A stretch of DNA of 64,000 nt from Fragum whitleyi (lineage: Eukaryota > Mollusca > Bivalvia > Cardiida > Cardiidae), in assembly GCA_948146395.1 (NCBI GenBank), contig OX411548.1:57493020-57557019 (forward strand), given 5' to 3'. Under the pieces are notes generated by a model, which was given only the letters and a program-made list of their open reading frames with translations, was not told where the DNA came from and searched no databases. The translations under genes were made by a program, and so were the position numbers. Shown in pieces: positions 10,258 to 23,508 of the stretch; positions within the stretch are counted from its first letter, which is position 1, and every line of letters begins with the position of its first letter.

Positions 10258-10484
10258 TCTTACCTACGATCCCCGGTGGCGGCAAATATCCTTTCCGACG
10301 TTTGTCTTTCACCAATGGGTAGATAATCGTAAACCTATGTGAAATAGCAGTCGGAGGCTGGGAAAGGGTGTAATGGTAGTACAGGTGAATGAAATACCAG
10401 GAATCCATTGTTAGGTGCTCCGGACGCCGCGATATAACTGCGAGATTGTTGAAAGCGGCGTTAAACCCATTCAAACAAACAAAT
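10258..10484 (+). mobile_element. tRNA-related SINE, 5'-truncated
   Basis: Runs from the end of the tRNA-like head (GATCCCCGGTGGCGGC) through a core with CCCATTGGTG-like and ACCAGGAATCCATTG segments to the tail GTTAAACCCATTC followed by (AAAC)n. Copies of the same family lie at 33009-33292, 46489-46774, 53930-54150 and, heavily decayed, at 18760-18915. Confidence 0.75.
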
Positions 10485-12700
10485 CTTACCTACGAACGTT
10501 TCTAACGGGTTTTTATTTTCCGTAAAACTACGGATCCTCATATATTTAACGCATGTTTTACAATTAATTTGCGTGTATTCGCGTTTAATTGCGGGATGTT
10601 ACGATTATTTACGGTAAACTTCCATGATTCTATCTAAGTTGTTTTGGACAACTCTGGAAAATGCAAACTTTCGAGAGTTATTTATACATCATTTAGGTTC
10701 GAGCGATAACTGTTTTTCGCCAGTTAACGCGTAAATTGCAATTTCCTAACGATTTTTGGTAAATTCTTACGATGAAGTTGGGACTTTGTTCGAGTGTTTT
10801 GTTTTATATATACTAGTATATATATATATCATTGTAAATGATGATGTTATTATCGAAAAACCTTGTTGCAGAAAAGGACTGCATAGATTTAACAATGTTT
10901 CTGCGTTTCGTCTTTCCGTGACCGCATACTCGTAACTACAATTTGAATAACATTAAAAGTGAGCTTTTGTTGACATCATGTCACTTAAACCACGTGACCG
11001 TTAGATGCACAACAGGGAACTTTTAAACATGCATTCTATATTTTATGCTGACTTTGGCTGTCGGATTTACTTTCTGTCATTGCTGCTGACGCCCGTTTTT
11101 TCGTAGGTATGGTAATTTTGTCATTTTCTTTCGAATTCATGATTGCTATTGATAATATAATATATACTTCTCAACTTTTGCTATGGATTAAATTGAAATT
11201 CCATGTAGTTTCCATTTCTGGTTTTGGTCGACATCAGTTCAATAATGTGCTTTTGAAAAGGCACACATGTCATTATGCAACAGACAATATGGGAAACGAA
11301 CTATTCGTACATTTATTTTACTTGTGTTGGTAACTATTGATACCGTACGGCTGTAACTATTTCGTACGGTCAAATGAAGAAGGTCCTCACTTCAAAGACC
11401 AATTCTAGGAAAGTTCGGTGTTGAATTGAAATTGTTTGATACAGGTAATCAAGAATATAGATTTTCTAACCTTCCGAATGTAATTAAGTAAAGAAAATGT
11501 TTTTCTTTTATGCATTACAATGTTAGTAAAGTCAATTCTGCGTATAGGATCGGTCTCAACTCAATGATTGACATGAAAATTAAGGGGGAAATATCCACTG
11601 CATGATCAAACAAAACGCATATACGAAAATAAGGTCGAACAGCGTTTGCGACACCGTAAAACACTTTTGAAAGGAGAGCGTGGATTTTACATAATTACTT
11701 TAAATTACCAATTTGCTTCAATATTTGTGGTGTCACCCCTGACATTTTATGAAGATAGTAGATATCGCTTCCGGTTTACTCTCCTGTACGGTTATACACA
11801 GTGATAAGTAACTAAAGGAAATGGTACCGTTGTAGAATGAATGGAGTTCAATGACATCTGCTATTAGTTTTTAGCCAGCCATTTTGGATGGAGTTTAACT
11901 GAAAAATTAATAATGTGGCATGAAAGATTGGTTTTTAAATAAAGTTTTATCTATATGTTAGCGTCACTGTGCCTAAAGCTGGTAAATGCATATAAACGTT
12001 ATGCGACTTTCCACAATTGTACGTCGATATCGCGTTTGCGTAAACCAAATTTCGACACTTTAGGCCCTTAGCTGTATAAACTATGGACTTAATTTCCCGA
12101 CTGTGAGAAAATAATCCATCTTTAATAGCGTAATTGTCGGATGTCAATGGGCGCACATAAATTTACTTCATTGCCCTTTTTACGTGATGGTCGATATTTT
12201 GGTCTCATATAGACTGTTATCGAAAGACTAGAAATCAAAAGAGTATTTTTAGCCTAACCACCGAAAATCTAACGTTGTGAACTTGTCGTTATTAATGAGG
12301 TCATCACTACGTTTCAACGCCATCATCGGACCGGTGTCGATCAGAGACCCGCTTGTTTAAATACTGGAAGAAAAATCGTATATTGTGCATTTAGTTTTTG
12401 TCGGTTTCAATTTCGACTTGATACAGATGGGAATAACCCTGAATTATCCTTTTTATTGCATTTCTGTGACTGAAAAACACCTTTATTGCGTTTTTCGCTC
12501 CAACAACAAACCCCAATAAACATCATCAGAAGCAAGACATGCTATACAAAAATGAGATTTGACACAAACTAAAAAAAGTAATTTTCAAAATTACTCCCGT
12601 TGACGATTTTATTGTTTTTTTTTTTTTTTTTTTGTTTTTTTTTTAACCAGGCCATAGGAAACAACCCTGTATCCTTGAAATTACCTAGGAAAAAGATAAT
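10485..12700. other. No recognised gene; AT microsatellite and T-run
   Basis: AT-rich sequence with a (TA)n stretch near 10803-10830 and a long T-run interrupted by G near 12614-12643. No coding exon, RNA gene or array monomer was recognised. Confidence 0.55.
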
Positions 12701-12702
12701 CG

Positions 12703-14017
12703 AGACAAACTAGAAAGCCATGAATGGCTTTAGTCGTTCCACAGGCTTGAAATTCTTGTAAAAGTAAATAAATGTTATGACTAGATTTTTAAATATTTGG
12801 GGTTCTACTGATGTTGGAAATGATTTTCAAAGTTTTAACTATATAACAAATAGAGAAATGACCTCCGCTCTTAAAAGACATATTTTTCATCAAATCAGAA
12901 TAATTTTTGGCTGCATGATGATGGGTCACCCAAAGATCATACCTTAAATGTTTGATTGATGATATCCATCAGTAACATTCTTAGAAAATGATTTCATAGT
13001 TTCCACTATTTAACATATTGAGAAATGACCTCCGCCTATAAAATACATATTTTTCATCCAAAATAATTTTGGTACACTGATAAAGGGTTACTAAAGGATC
13101 ATTCCAGTGAAATTTGGTTGATATCCAAAAATTAGATTCTGAGAAAATGATTTTCAAATTTTCCTCTAAATAACATATAGAGAAATTACCTCTGCCCATA
13201 AAATGCATATATTTCATCCGAACACAGTGAATTTTGTAGACTGAGGTGCGTTCGTTAGAACGAACGAGATTCTTAAGATTCTTATTAAGATTTTTAAGAT
13301 AAAGCGTTCGGTAGAGTGAGATTTTTAAGCCGCTTAATAAGAATCTTAAGATATCTCAATGAGGAAACGAAGATGGTTTTATATTGGCTTAAAACGAGTA
13401 GTCATGACGACGTCGAATGTTTTCACTCAAATTATCGAAAATCGTTCATTATGACGTCTAAAATAAATCTTATTAAGTGGAATTTTTCATCTTGCTCTAA
13501 CGAACGCACCTCTGATAAAGGGTCACTCAAATATCATTCCAGTGAAATTTGGTTGATATCCATCAATTATATTCTAAGAAAATGTTTTTCAAAGTTTCCA
13601 CTATATAACATATAGAGAAATGACCTCCACCCATAAAATGCATATTTTCCATCCGATTAAAATGATTTTTTTGTAGACTGATAAAGGTTCACCCAAGAAT
13701 GATTCATGTAAAATTTAATTGGTATCCATTGATTAGAATTTGAGAAAACTCACTTTTTACCATATTTGGAAATTAGCCAAGCCCATTAAATCCATGTTTT
13801 TCATTGGATCAAAATTTCTTGAACAACTTTGAAAGAAGGTTATCCAAGGATCATTCTTGTGAAGTTTGGTTGAAATTCATCCAGTAGTTTTTGAGGAGAA
13901 GATATTTAAAGAAAAGTTTACGACCGGACGCACGCACGGACGGACGGGCGGACGCACGCACGACGGACACAACACCATGCCAATAGCTCCTGTGGCTTTC
14001 AGCCAGTGGAGCTAAAA
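12703..14017 (+). repeat. Family A array with header and tail, interrupted by a MITE
   Basis: The header near 12710 has ACTAGA, the hairpin AAGCCATGAATGGCTT, then a CGTTCCACAGGC arm (the usual GCTCCACAGGC with changes). Several 155-bp monomers follow, then the last monomer, GGACGGACGG-type repeats and the tail with GCCAGTGGAGCTAAAAA at about 13998-14014. The 268-bp insertion at 13244-13511 splits one monomer exactly. Confidence 0.85.
13244..13511. mobile_element. 268-bp MITE with 3-bp target duplication
   Basis: Ends are AGGTGCGTTCGTTAGA and its near-perfect reverse complement (TCTAACGAACGCACCT with one change). Each side is flanked by CTG (13241-13243 and 13512-13514). Removing the element and one CTG restores the family A monomer GTAGACTGATAAAGGGTC. 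Subterminal TTCTTAAGATTCTTATTAAG repeats in both orientations. A 3-bp duplication fits PIF/Harbinger-type transposition, but no transposase is present to confirm this. Confidence 0.85.
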
Positions 14018-15778
14018 ACAAACAACGTATGTACTACGTAGCTTTTTTGTGCTCACGCGCGTGCAAAAAACATAGGTATAGTAAACGTCATCAACTTTTG
14101 TGCGACACGAAATGCTTTGTGCATATCACTACGCTGTGCTAAAATCAAAGTACTGATAGTAATGAAGGCGAGGGAACTGAATAGACGAAACTACACACGA
14201 GGTCAATTATCTTGAATATAGCCTTGATTATTCATCTTACTTACCACTCATCTTACTTATCACTGCAAAAATCACTGCTGTATTAAAGATACATAGCTTT
14301 TATATTTGGTCTTGACGGATGACCACTTTCTCTTTTCTCCCTAATATTATCTACCCTTTCTGCTACAAATTTTACTAATTTGCCCACATATTGTATGTAA
14401 TCTGCAACCCTTTACAATTCTGACATTCTGTCTCAACATTCGTTGTCTTGTAATGGATTAATCTAAAGCAGTAAAAAATAAAGCCTTGTCCCATCCTGAA
14501 ACCCTTAAATAGACGACAAAATTTTAGACTGGGCAAACTTGGAACAAGTTGCAGACAATAAATCAACATGAGTGTAATTTGATATGACGTAACGGCAAAA
14601 GTTGACGGCCAATACTGTAACAAATGACGCCCGTTCATATATAATGTAAAATGGATGTTTTTGTTTTTTTTTTAAGTAAACTACGACGAAAAGCGTCGAA
14701 AATAGTTTATATTCAGTCACTCATTTGTAAAATATACACTAATTTGCAATCTAGTTAAAGTAAAAAAGAAAACATGTTTCAGAAATATGATTTTTTATCA
14801 CCTTTAATATACAATCAATTTGCGAGAGCAGTACGACGGAAACTATTGAAAGCAAAACCCGAACCGAATATAAACTGAATTTGATTTGAATTCAAACCAT
14901 TTTAGTTTCCAATCAAACAACGGTGTTTTAACTTACTTATTAACGTTGAATGGATTGAAATTAAACTTTTACACAAGATTTTTTCTGGTTTGTCGAAAAA
15001 CGTTGAAAAAACGCGTAATTGGGATATTATTAAGACGAACACTACGATCTATATTTCTGTTACTTAAAGAGATATTGGCGAATTCTTTTATAATTGCGGA
15101 TTATATTCTAGATGTATTTTGAATATGAAGTTGAATTAAGAATATGTTGATGTTTGGTACAAAATAATGTGCATCAAAAATTTCACCAGTATTTTTATGA
15201 CGTTTTTGCGCAAAGTGAGAAAATTTTAAGACTGAGAAAACTCAAAAATGAATTCATTTGATCAAGCCGAATTTCGACAAAAATATAATTGCATAAATTC
15301 CAGTTTAGATGTATTTCAATATAATTTATCATTTATCTAGTCCGAAGAAAAACCGAATTAATGCCATTTGAAATAAATGACTAATGCAAAAACGACGTTT
15401 TTAAGCAATCTGTCGCCACTGACATTTTTCTTTCGTTTTTGTCATCTTTTTTTGCACCATCCAATAGGCGTAAGACTTACATAATATTCCATTTGGGGTA
15501 ATTCACGTAACATGACAAATTTTGGTTACATCTGACGGCGTCATTTCTGGTATATATATTTGTTTCTGTTGACTATTTTAATACCTTTCTTTGGTATAAA
15601 ATCAGTTCCAGACAAACTAGAATAACCCATTCTCAAAAATCTTTTATTTTATTCTAAATTTATATGCGTGAATGTATATAAGTAGCGAATATAATTGTTT
15701 CAAATGTTTACGTATCGCTTATATTGGCGTGACCGGCAACTTTTGCCGTTACGTCTATACATCTAGGGTAGAAATTGA
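14018..15778. other. No recognised gene or repeat
   Basis: AT-rich sequence with short ORFs only (longest about 87 codons, no family signature). No array monomers or SINE boxes were seen. Confidence 0.55.
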
Positions 15779-15782
15779 ATAA

Positions 15783-16665
15783 GAGGCCCAAGATGGCCAG
15801 TATCGCTCCATTGGCTTTAATAATCTAAGACTTTTGCCCTGTCATGCCCATATTTGGGGGTCAATCAAAGTTTCTTGAACAATTTACGTAAAGGATCACC
15901 CAAGGAACATCCATGCCAAGTTTCATTGAAATCGGCCTAATGGTTTAGGAGGAGACCGATTTTTTAAGATTTTAACGTGAAAATTGTCCCGTCCTGCCAC
16001 ACCCATGTTTGAATGTCAATCAAATGGGATTTTTAACAATTAAGGTAAAGGGTCACCCAAGGAACATCCATGCCAAGTTTCATTGTAATCGGCCCAATGG
16101 TTTTGGAGAAGAAGACTTTAAAAGATTTAACGTGAAAAATGCCCCGCCCTGCCAAGCCAATATTTGGGATCAAACAAAATCTCTTGAACAATTAAAGTGG
16201 AGTGCCACCAAAAGAACATTCATGCCAAGTTTTATTGAAATCGGCCCAATGGTTTGGGAGAAGATTTTTAAAGATTTTAACGCGAAAAAATGCCCCGCCC
16301 TGCCACGCCCATATTTGTGGTCAATAAAATTTTTTTGAACAATTTAAGTAAAGGGTCATCCAAGGAATATCCATACAAAATGTCATTGAAATTGGCCCAT
16401 TGGTTTTGGAGGAGAAGACTTTTAAATATTTCATAATGAAAAAATGCCCCGCCCATATTTGAGGGTCAATAAATCTTTATCAATTTAAGAAGGGATTCAC
16501 CCAAGGATCATTTCTACCAAGTTTCGTTAAAATCCGGTCATTGGTTTGGGAGAAGAAGATACTTAAAGAAAAAGTTTACGCATGCACGGATGGACAGACG
16601 AACGGACGCACGACGGGCACTCCGCCATGGCAATAGCTCGCTGCCCTTCGGCCAGTGGAGCTAAA
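15783..16665 (+). repeat. Family B tandem array, header and tail complete
   Basis: The header has GAGGCCCAAGATGGCC and an arm GCTCCATTGGC (15805-15815). Monomers of about 150 bp contain TGCCCCGCCCTGCCACGCCC, TTTCTTGAACAATTTAAG, AAGTTTCATTGAAATCGGCC and GGAGAAGA. The end has GGACGGACG-type repeats and the tail arm GCCAGTGGAGC at 16651-16661, followed by TAAAAA. A 109-codon ORF inside is an open stretch of the repeat, not a gene. Confidence 0.85.
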
Positions 16666-17260
16666 AATAATGGAGTACGAGTATAGGGTGGACCATATAG
16701 AGGGAAGGGAGAAATTAATATCAATTTCTCGTGTTCCCACAGTAAAAATAAAACTTCTTTGTGGAATTCAATTCAATGTAAAAGAAAGAGCCGTCGAGCT
16801 TGTGCCCCAAGAAAAAACAGCATTACTAAGTTTGTTAGACGGAATGATCGAATGAATAAATTGACTGACTAGTAGCATACCAATCAACTCAACTAAAATT
16901 ATAAAACCGGAAATTGCGCCCGTCTGCAAAGCGGTATCGTGCGTAGTAATCTATACCTTAAGGATTAACTGTTTTTGGCAAACTTAGCGCTATATAGTGA
17001 GCATACCGGTCGACAATGTGGGTTACGATTCCTATAGGTAAGTGGAACCCTCGGTTTCCCTCGCCTCAAAAAGCCTTGCTAAAAAGATTAAAAATTGGAG
17101 TGCATGCCTTCAAATGTCACTTTGCCTCTGTATAAACCAGGCCTTCAGCAATGTTAGCGTTTTGATTTTTATTACGACCGATGAAAAGCTTTGCTGGAAA
17201 TTAAGAAATAACCCTAAGATGGTAAAAGTGGAAACAGCCCGCTGTGCGCAATTGTTTAAA
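16666..17260. other. No recognised feature
   Basis: Two short ORFs of 66 and 77 codons start near the edges but show no family signature and no splice context. Confidence 0.5.
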
Positions 17261-18152
17261 ACAAGAGGACCATGATGGTCCTAGATCGCTCATCTGAGTC
17301 TCTTTGATCACTGGGGCATCACATTAATTAAAAAAGAAGATGTCAACAAAGAGATAATTTCTACATAAGATCAATACCATGGAATATTTTAAGCCAAGAG
17401 CAAGAAGGATATGCCTTTTCGCTCTTTGTTTCTATGTAAAAGGGATGCATCCGAGTGGAGCGTTAATATGATCCCAGGATCTTGATATGAACAAACTTGG
17501 TAGAGGTCCACTAGATGATGCTACATACTAACTATGAAAGCTGTCTGCTTTCTAGTTTCAGAGAAGAAGATTTTTAAAGATTTTCGCCATTTGATTTTGT
17601 TTAAAAAGGGTTGCGCCCAGGTGGAGCCCAAATATCACTCCAAGGTCTTGATATGAACAAACTTGGTAGAGGCACACAAGGTGATACTACATACCAAATT
17701 TGAAAGCTGTCTGTCATCTGGTTTCAGAGAAGAAGATCTTTTAAGATTTTTGCGTTTTGGTTCTATGTAAAAAGGGTTACGCCCGGGTGGAGACCAAATA
17801 ATATTATGACCCAAGGGTGTTGATATGAACAAACTTGGTAGAGGTCCACTAGATGATGCTACATACCAAATATGAAAGCTGTCTACCATCTGGTTTCAGA
17901 GAAGAAGAATTTTGAAAATTTCCATATTTTCACCCTTTTTGTTAAGGGTAAAGGGAAAGTTAAGGGTGGATTTCATCTATCTTAACAACTTTGGTAGATC
18001 TTGACTCAAGGAACATCCCTGCCATGTTTCATCAAGATTGACCCACTGGTTTAGGAGGAGAAGATGTTGAAAGAAATTGTGGACGACGCACGACGGACAT
18101 TGTACGATCACAATAGCTCACCTTCAGCCCTTTGTGCTCAGGTGAGCTAAAA
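17261..18152 (+). repeat. Family C tandem array, header and tail complete
   Basis: The header is ACAAGAGGACCATGATGGTC with an arm GCTCATCTGAG (17288-17298). Monomers contain TTGATATGAACAAACTTGGT, AGATGATGCTACATACC and CTGGTTTCAGAGAAGAAGA. The end has GGACGACGCACGACGG and a tail hairpin AGCTCACC...GGTGAGCT at 18115-18147, then an A-run. Related copies lie at 28276-28830 and 40757-41222. Confidence 0.83.
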
Positions 18153-18759
18153 AGGTTGACTTCGATATAACAGTTAATGACATATTGAGATGATCGCTCA
18201 TCTCACCAAAATCCATTATAAATAGAATTACTTCGCTGGGCACTCCATTCACAGCATTACAAAGACCAATCCAAAACAATCCAGATCCACCCCAAAACCC
18301 TCCACTTCATCATTTCAACCGCTCGAAACATTCCATGACTACATTGTCAGGCGTAGATTATGAAAATTCTAGTTGGTCTATCAACACACAAAAATCTATA
18401 TATACGATTTTTTTCGTATGAGGCCAGATTGTATTGAATTCACCAGTTTGTTCCATCTAGAATGTGACCCGTCAAAAGAAACGGGGTCAAGTGGATGGTG
18501 CGTAAAGTGAAGTCCCTACATGGCCATTTTGGACTGCACAGTCCAACCAGGGCCAATTTTTCGTACTTAGCTGATTTTCTGAATCTAAATTGGCCGTGCT
18601 TTCTTCCTGCAAAATGACTGTTGAAACGCGACCACTGTTGACCTCTACTGCATACAATCTCTTTTTCAAAAATATATTTTACCAAGCTTTCCAATTGTCC
18701 TTTTTTGGTGACGGTTCACATTTAGAAGGATATAGTTTACTGATATTACACACAAGACT

Positions 18760-18915
18760 GACTTACAGACAGAATGTTTTCAGTCATATTACAGCAGATT
18801 GGGCACCAAATAGTGGATTCTTGGTATTTCTCAGCAATCGATTTTTAAGATCATCAACCCATTTCTGGGAGACAAATTAAGTCTAAAAGGATGTGTGCCG
18901 CCGAAGAGAATCGAT
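18760..18915 (-). mobile_element. Heavily decayed SINE
   Basis: Contains TGGATTCTTGGTATTTCTC, CAACCCATTTCTGG and GTGTGCCGCCG in the order found in the SINE at 33009-33292, with many changes. The tRNA-like head is mostly lost. Confidence 0.45.
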
Positions 18916-19220
18916 CAATAATACCCATTAATTTTAAGATTGGGTGTACGGAACACCACCATCAGCGCTATGACGGTGACAGAGAGAGAAAAGAGATGTC
19001 GGATGACAGCGAAGCTCAACTATTCTGAGTGCTTGATAGAAAAAGAAAATCAATGTCGACATTGGAATAAATTTCAATAAATAAAAATAAGTCAGAAAAG
19101 AGTTAAAATTCCATTATACATCTGAGAAATGAAGATTTGTCTAGGGCCTGATAGTATTGTCAAAGAAGCATAAGCAAAGTTTCAAAGTAAAAGCTTAAAA
19201 TAGTAGAAACAAGAGATAAA
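18916..19220. other. No recognised feature
   Basis: About 300 bp of AT-rich sequence between a decayed SINE and the family I header. No gene seen. Confidence 0.45.
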
Positions 19221-20833
19221 ACAAGAGCTTCGCAGAGCAGCGCATATACGCCCGAAGGGGCTTGTCATTGTCTTGTCAGTAACCTGAGCTTGAATGATAG
19301 CTGAGCTTGAATGATAGCTAAAAAATATTGCAAATAGACGGACAGACGACTGGGGCCATAACATAATATGACACATTTGAGTGTAAAGAGAAAATGGTTT
19401 TATGCACAGCTATACACCAAACAGTCATTTTGGCAAGTTTCAGTTCGTTCCAATCGAAAGTGTAAGGGGTACTACTACATTAAGCCGTATGAGGTATATG
19501 GCGCCGTATGAAAGAAATGGCGCCTATGGAATATAGTGTATAGATATACATATATTTTGTTATTTTCCAGTAGAAGATACTTTAATCTTACTTACCTGTT
19601 AATATGGGCTTATACTTATACGTATTTGTGGAGTTATTTAGTTTTTTGTATTATATCGGTCATACGTAGCAGGTGCGCTTGGGCCGTACGAATTCTTTCT
19701 CATAAAAATACATACTGCTAGATAAAGAAAAAAAATAATTTGAAACAACGTATTTTTATTGTATATTCATATTTATTTTCCTTTCAGGTGAGTATCGTGA
19801 TGAATATGATAAAGATATAGGGGAGAATGTGGAAATGAAAAGGGAGATAATGACTATCTGATTATAAACCAAATCATAAACAGATTTACCTTTCATTGAA
19901 GAGGGGTTAGTCCTAAAAGATAAATAGTGAATTTCAAACAAATTCAAGGGCAGATAATAAAAGGAAGACCGAAGCTTTTTGAATTTCTGGAGTTTATGCT
20001 AAACTGAATATCAGACAAGATTCAGTTCAATCTAATAAAATTTGTAGGAGTTGTTCACACACGCACAAAGAAATCTGTAATTTTTAGCTATTTTGTTAAG
20101 TAAAGGGCAGATAGTTCAGGAACAACTTGACATATGAAAAAGAATTTAAGTCCTAAGCACAACTAGACAACCTACAGAGTCATTGTGGCAGGTTTCAGCC
20201 CATTCCCATTCAAAATGTAGGAGAAAGTGAGCTCACAAGAAATTTTCTTTTTCATTCAATTCAAGGGCTGATAATTCAAGATAACTCAAGAATGACAGGA
20301 GCGATTTGAATTTCAAAAGTCTAATGCACAACAAAACATCATTGGGAGTGATTGTGCCAAGTTTTAGCTCATTCCCATTGGTAATTTAGGAGGAGCTGCA
20401 CACAAAATAAACTGTGATTTTCATTTGATTCAAGGGCAGATAATTGTTAAGTAAAGGGCAGAAATACAAGGAACCATTTTACACATCAAATTAATTTTAG
20501 CCCTAAGCACAAGTAGATATCCTACAGAGTCATTGTGGCCAGTTTCCCTCTATTCCCAATCAAAATGTAGGAGAAAGTCAGCTCACAAGAAATTTCGTAT
20601 ATTTCAAGGGCAGTTAATTCATTATAACTCAAGAATGACATGGGCAATTTGAATTTCTGAAGCGTAATGCACAACTAGACATCATAGGGAGTAATTGTGC
20701 CAAGTTTCAGCTCATTCCCTTTAATAGTTTAGGAGGAGTTGCGCACAAAAGTATTGCTTACAGATGGACAGACAGACAGACAGATGACTGGGGCCATATC
20801 ATAATATGACCCTTCGGGCGTATAATAAAAAGA
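19221..20833 (+). repeat. Family I tandem array with long matching end arms
   Basis: The header ACAAGAGCTTCGCAGAGC is followed by the arm ATACGCCCGAAGGG at 19246-19259. The tail has GACAGACAGACAG, then CCCTTCGGGCGTAT at 20810-20823 (a perfect 14-bp reverse complement of the header arm), then AATAAAAA. Long monomers (about 190-220 bp) carry AAGTAAAGGGCAGATA, AACTAGACATCAT and CAAGTTTCAGCTCATTCCC. Confidence 0.8.
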
Positions 20834-20924
20834 TATTCGGCTGTTGCATGTAAAACTTCATCTAAGAAAAGGGTTAAAATTTCGCTAAATAAAATATCAT
20901 TAATATAAGAAAAGTTTGGTTAAC

Positions 20925-21747
20925 AAGGCATGTAACTAAAAAGGAGTTTTGTTAACATTTACGTCCGTGTTTCTATGACACAGTATAAAATCAACAGACC
21001 ACATCAATATGCAAATGGTCACAGTGTTAACTTCCATGCATATATGAAGAAGTGTTTACAATAAATTCTTAAAATTTCATTCCAAATACAGACCCCTTTT
21101 TCTAATGACGCTCAATCGATCAAAAATATTTAAAAGGGAGCAAACATTGTGATGACACAATCATTCTGAGCAAATTTGAAGACCATCTGATGAAAATTGT
21201 AGACTTTTGGGCATTAACAAAGATTTTCTAATTATCTTTTTTATTTATTTTGATTTGGCCCGTTTTCCTTTGATGCTTGACAGATCGGGGCTCATGTTTG
21301 AAAAGAACCATCCTTGTGATAGTTCAATCATTCTGAGCAAGTTTGAAGTAAATCGGATGAAAACTGTGGACTTTAGATCGTTAAAAATGTTTTAATATAT
21401 TTTTAATTTATTTTCATTTGGCCCCTTTTCCTGTGATACTTGACGGATCAGCCTATTTTTTGAAAAGAACTACCCTTGAGATATTAAAATCATTCTGAGC
21501 AAGTTTGAATTCAATCCGATGAAATCTGTGGACAAGAGAGGGTGAAGAAGGATTGTTTAATTAATTATTAATATGGCCCAATTTCCCATAAAGCTTGACT
21601 GATCTGACCCATTTTCGAAAGGAACAATCCTTATGATGGCCTTCTGACCAAGTTTGAAGATATTTGCAAAAGTTGACGGACGGACACTGGACTGGAAAAC
21701 TGGTATCGCAATAACTCTTCTGACCTTCGGTCAGTAGAGCGAAACAT
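20925..21747 (+). repeat. Family J tandem array
   Basis: Monomers contain CCCCTTTTC, CTTGACRGATC, GAACCATCCTTGTGATAGT, TTCTGAGCAAGTTTGAAG and GATGAAAACTGTGGAC. The end has TGACGGACGGACAC and a tail CAATAACTCTTCTGACC with the inverted partner GGTCAGTAGAG. No header was identified. A related stretch lies at 50515-50860. Confidence 0.7.
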
Positions 21748-21804
21748 GATAAAAATGCATTTTCAATGGAGGGCACAGGTTACCAAGGGAAACATGTTAC
21801 ACTG

Positions 21805-23462
21805 TTATAGGGCTGTCACACCTTAACGTTTTAGCCAGCGTGTTCGGAACGTGTTGAATTTTTTATAACGTTCACTAACGCTAAGAACACGTCAGGTACG
21901 GTATGGACACGTTCCGCACACGCTATCGGCACGCTGTAACACGTTGGCACACGTTGCGATACGCTGAGTATCTCATAAAATTTTGTGCATGCTTAAAATT
22001 TCTCAGCGTGTGCCGAACGTGTTGGAACACGCTCCGCACACGTTCCGAACACGCTCAGCACGCTAGGAGCTCGTTCACTAACGCTAAGGACACGCTAGAA
22101 ACACGTTCGCCAAAAGTTTAACGTGCTTCGAGCGTGTCTCCAGCGTACTGGGAACGTGTGCATAGCGTGTCTTCAGCGTACTGAACGTGTGTCTAGCGCG
22201 TTGCCAGCGAGTTCACAGCGTGTTTCTGGCGTATGACAGCGTTTCAGTTTTCAATGAAAATATAAAATGTCCGCTGCATGTTTGTCTTGAATTTCTACCA
22301 TCAGCTTCTCGTAAATGAATAAATTTGTGCAGGTACGTGTGTATGACCCCTTTGACATGTTCATATCTGCATGTTTCCTCATGACCAGTCTAAGAATGAC
22401 TTGAAAACTCGATTTTAAAGGCATTCTCTATATTTGACGATGAACGATTTCGTTCAAGTCATATAAATAAAACTTATGTCATGTTATGTTATAAGTTGTT
22501 TGTCTTTTCTTCCATATAATTCCTTTACGGATTTTCTTAATTCCTTAGATTGTCGAGGTGGAGAATGTAGCCTAAATGTGTATTAAACATTGCGTTTATA
22601 GCTTTACAAGTGCGTCTGCTCTTTGGTTAGAATAACAATACGTTCGCGAAAATACAAACATTCATTCGTCTCATTTGATCATTATCAATATACCAAAAAG
22701 ACAAGTACATCGTTGTACCTAGTGGACATAATATAAGACGTGTTTTACTCTATTCTGCTCTGTTCAGAATATTTGATTCTATTAAATGTACAAGTTTGAT
22801 ATTTGGTACATCTTTTCCCCCTTAATATAGGACTAGCTATTCAAGATTAAGAGAGGTTGTGGAAAGTCATCCTACACATGGAGTAAGAAAGGAGTGCATT
22901 ATGACAAGTAGTTCCTTACCCTTTCGCAATATTTTTCGAGTGAAAAGTACTAGAAGCTTTAATCAGCCTGTAATCTTATAAGTTTGTGATATGCATGTTT
23001 TCATATGTAACAGGTGCCAGTGTATTTTTCTTTTCGTCTTTTCCTATTTTTCTTTTACATGAACCAACATACTTTGAATTTGAATATGTGTAGTGGCCGG
23101 TGGCCTGTTTATATATTAAAAGAATGAATTTAAAGTGGTAATTTCTTGCAGAATTTATATTTACATCCAAAACACGCTGCGAACACGTTATAACACGCTA
23201 GAAGCGCGTTACAAGCACGCTAAGCACGTTGGACGCACGCTCAAGAACGTTGGTATACGCTGACATACGCTATCAACACGTTCTGGACACGTTTCTCACG
23301 CGCTACTCACACGTTCAAACTCGCTATGAACACGCTACAAGCGCGTCGTGAATTGACAAAAAGAAATTGTTGGTCAGCGTTTGCCGACGTTTTGCGGACT
23401 TAGTCGTTTTCTCAAACGCGTTAGGCACACGCTGGCTAAAACGTTGAGGTGTGACAGGGCCA
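21805..23462. mobile_element. 1.66-kb non-autonomous DNA transposon with ACACGYT subterminal arrays
   Basis: Terminal inverted repeats of about 33 bp begin GGSCTGTCACACCTYAACG and run through TTTTAGCCAGCGTGT, with two mismatches between ends. Flanks TTACACTG (21797-21804) and TTACACCA (23463-23470) match in six of eight bases, suggesting an 8-bp target duplication. Inside the left end, about 400 bp is filled with ACACGYT motifs that switch to the reverse orientation near 22110. The right end has about 300 bp of the same. The central 900 bp lacks them and holds no convincing ORF. Confidence 0.8.
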
Positions 23463-23508
23463 TTACACCAGAAAGTCAGTATGCCAATAGCTCTTTGGTA
23501 AGTAGAGC

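Noticed and set aside
16009..16338. 109-codon ORF
   Set aside because: It is entirely within family B monomers; the peptide repeats with monomer periodicity.
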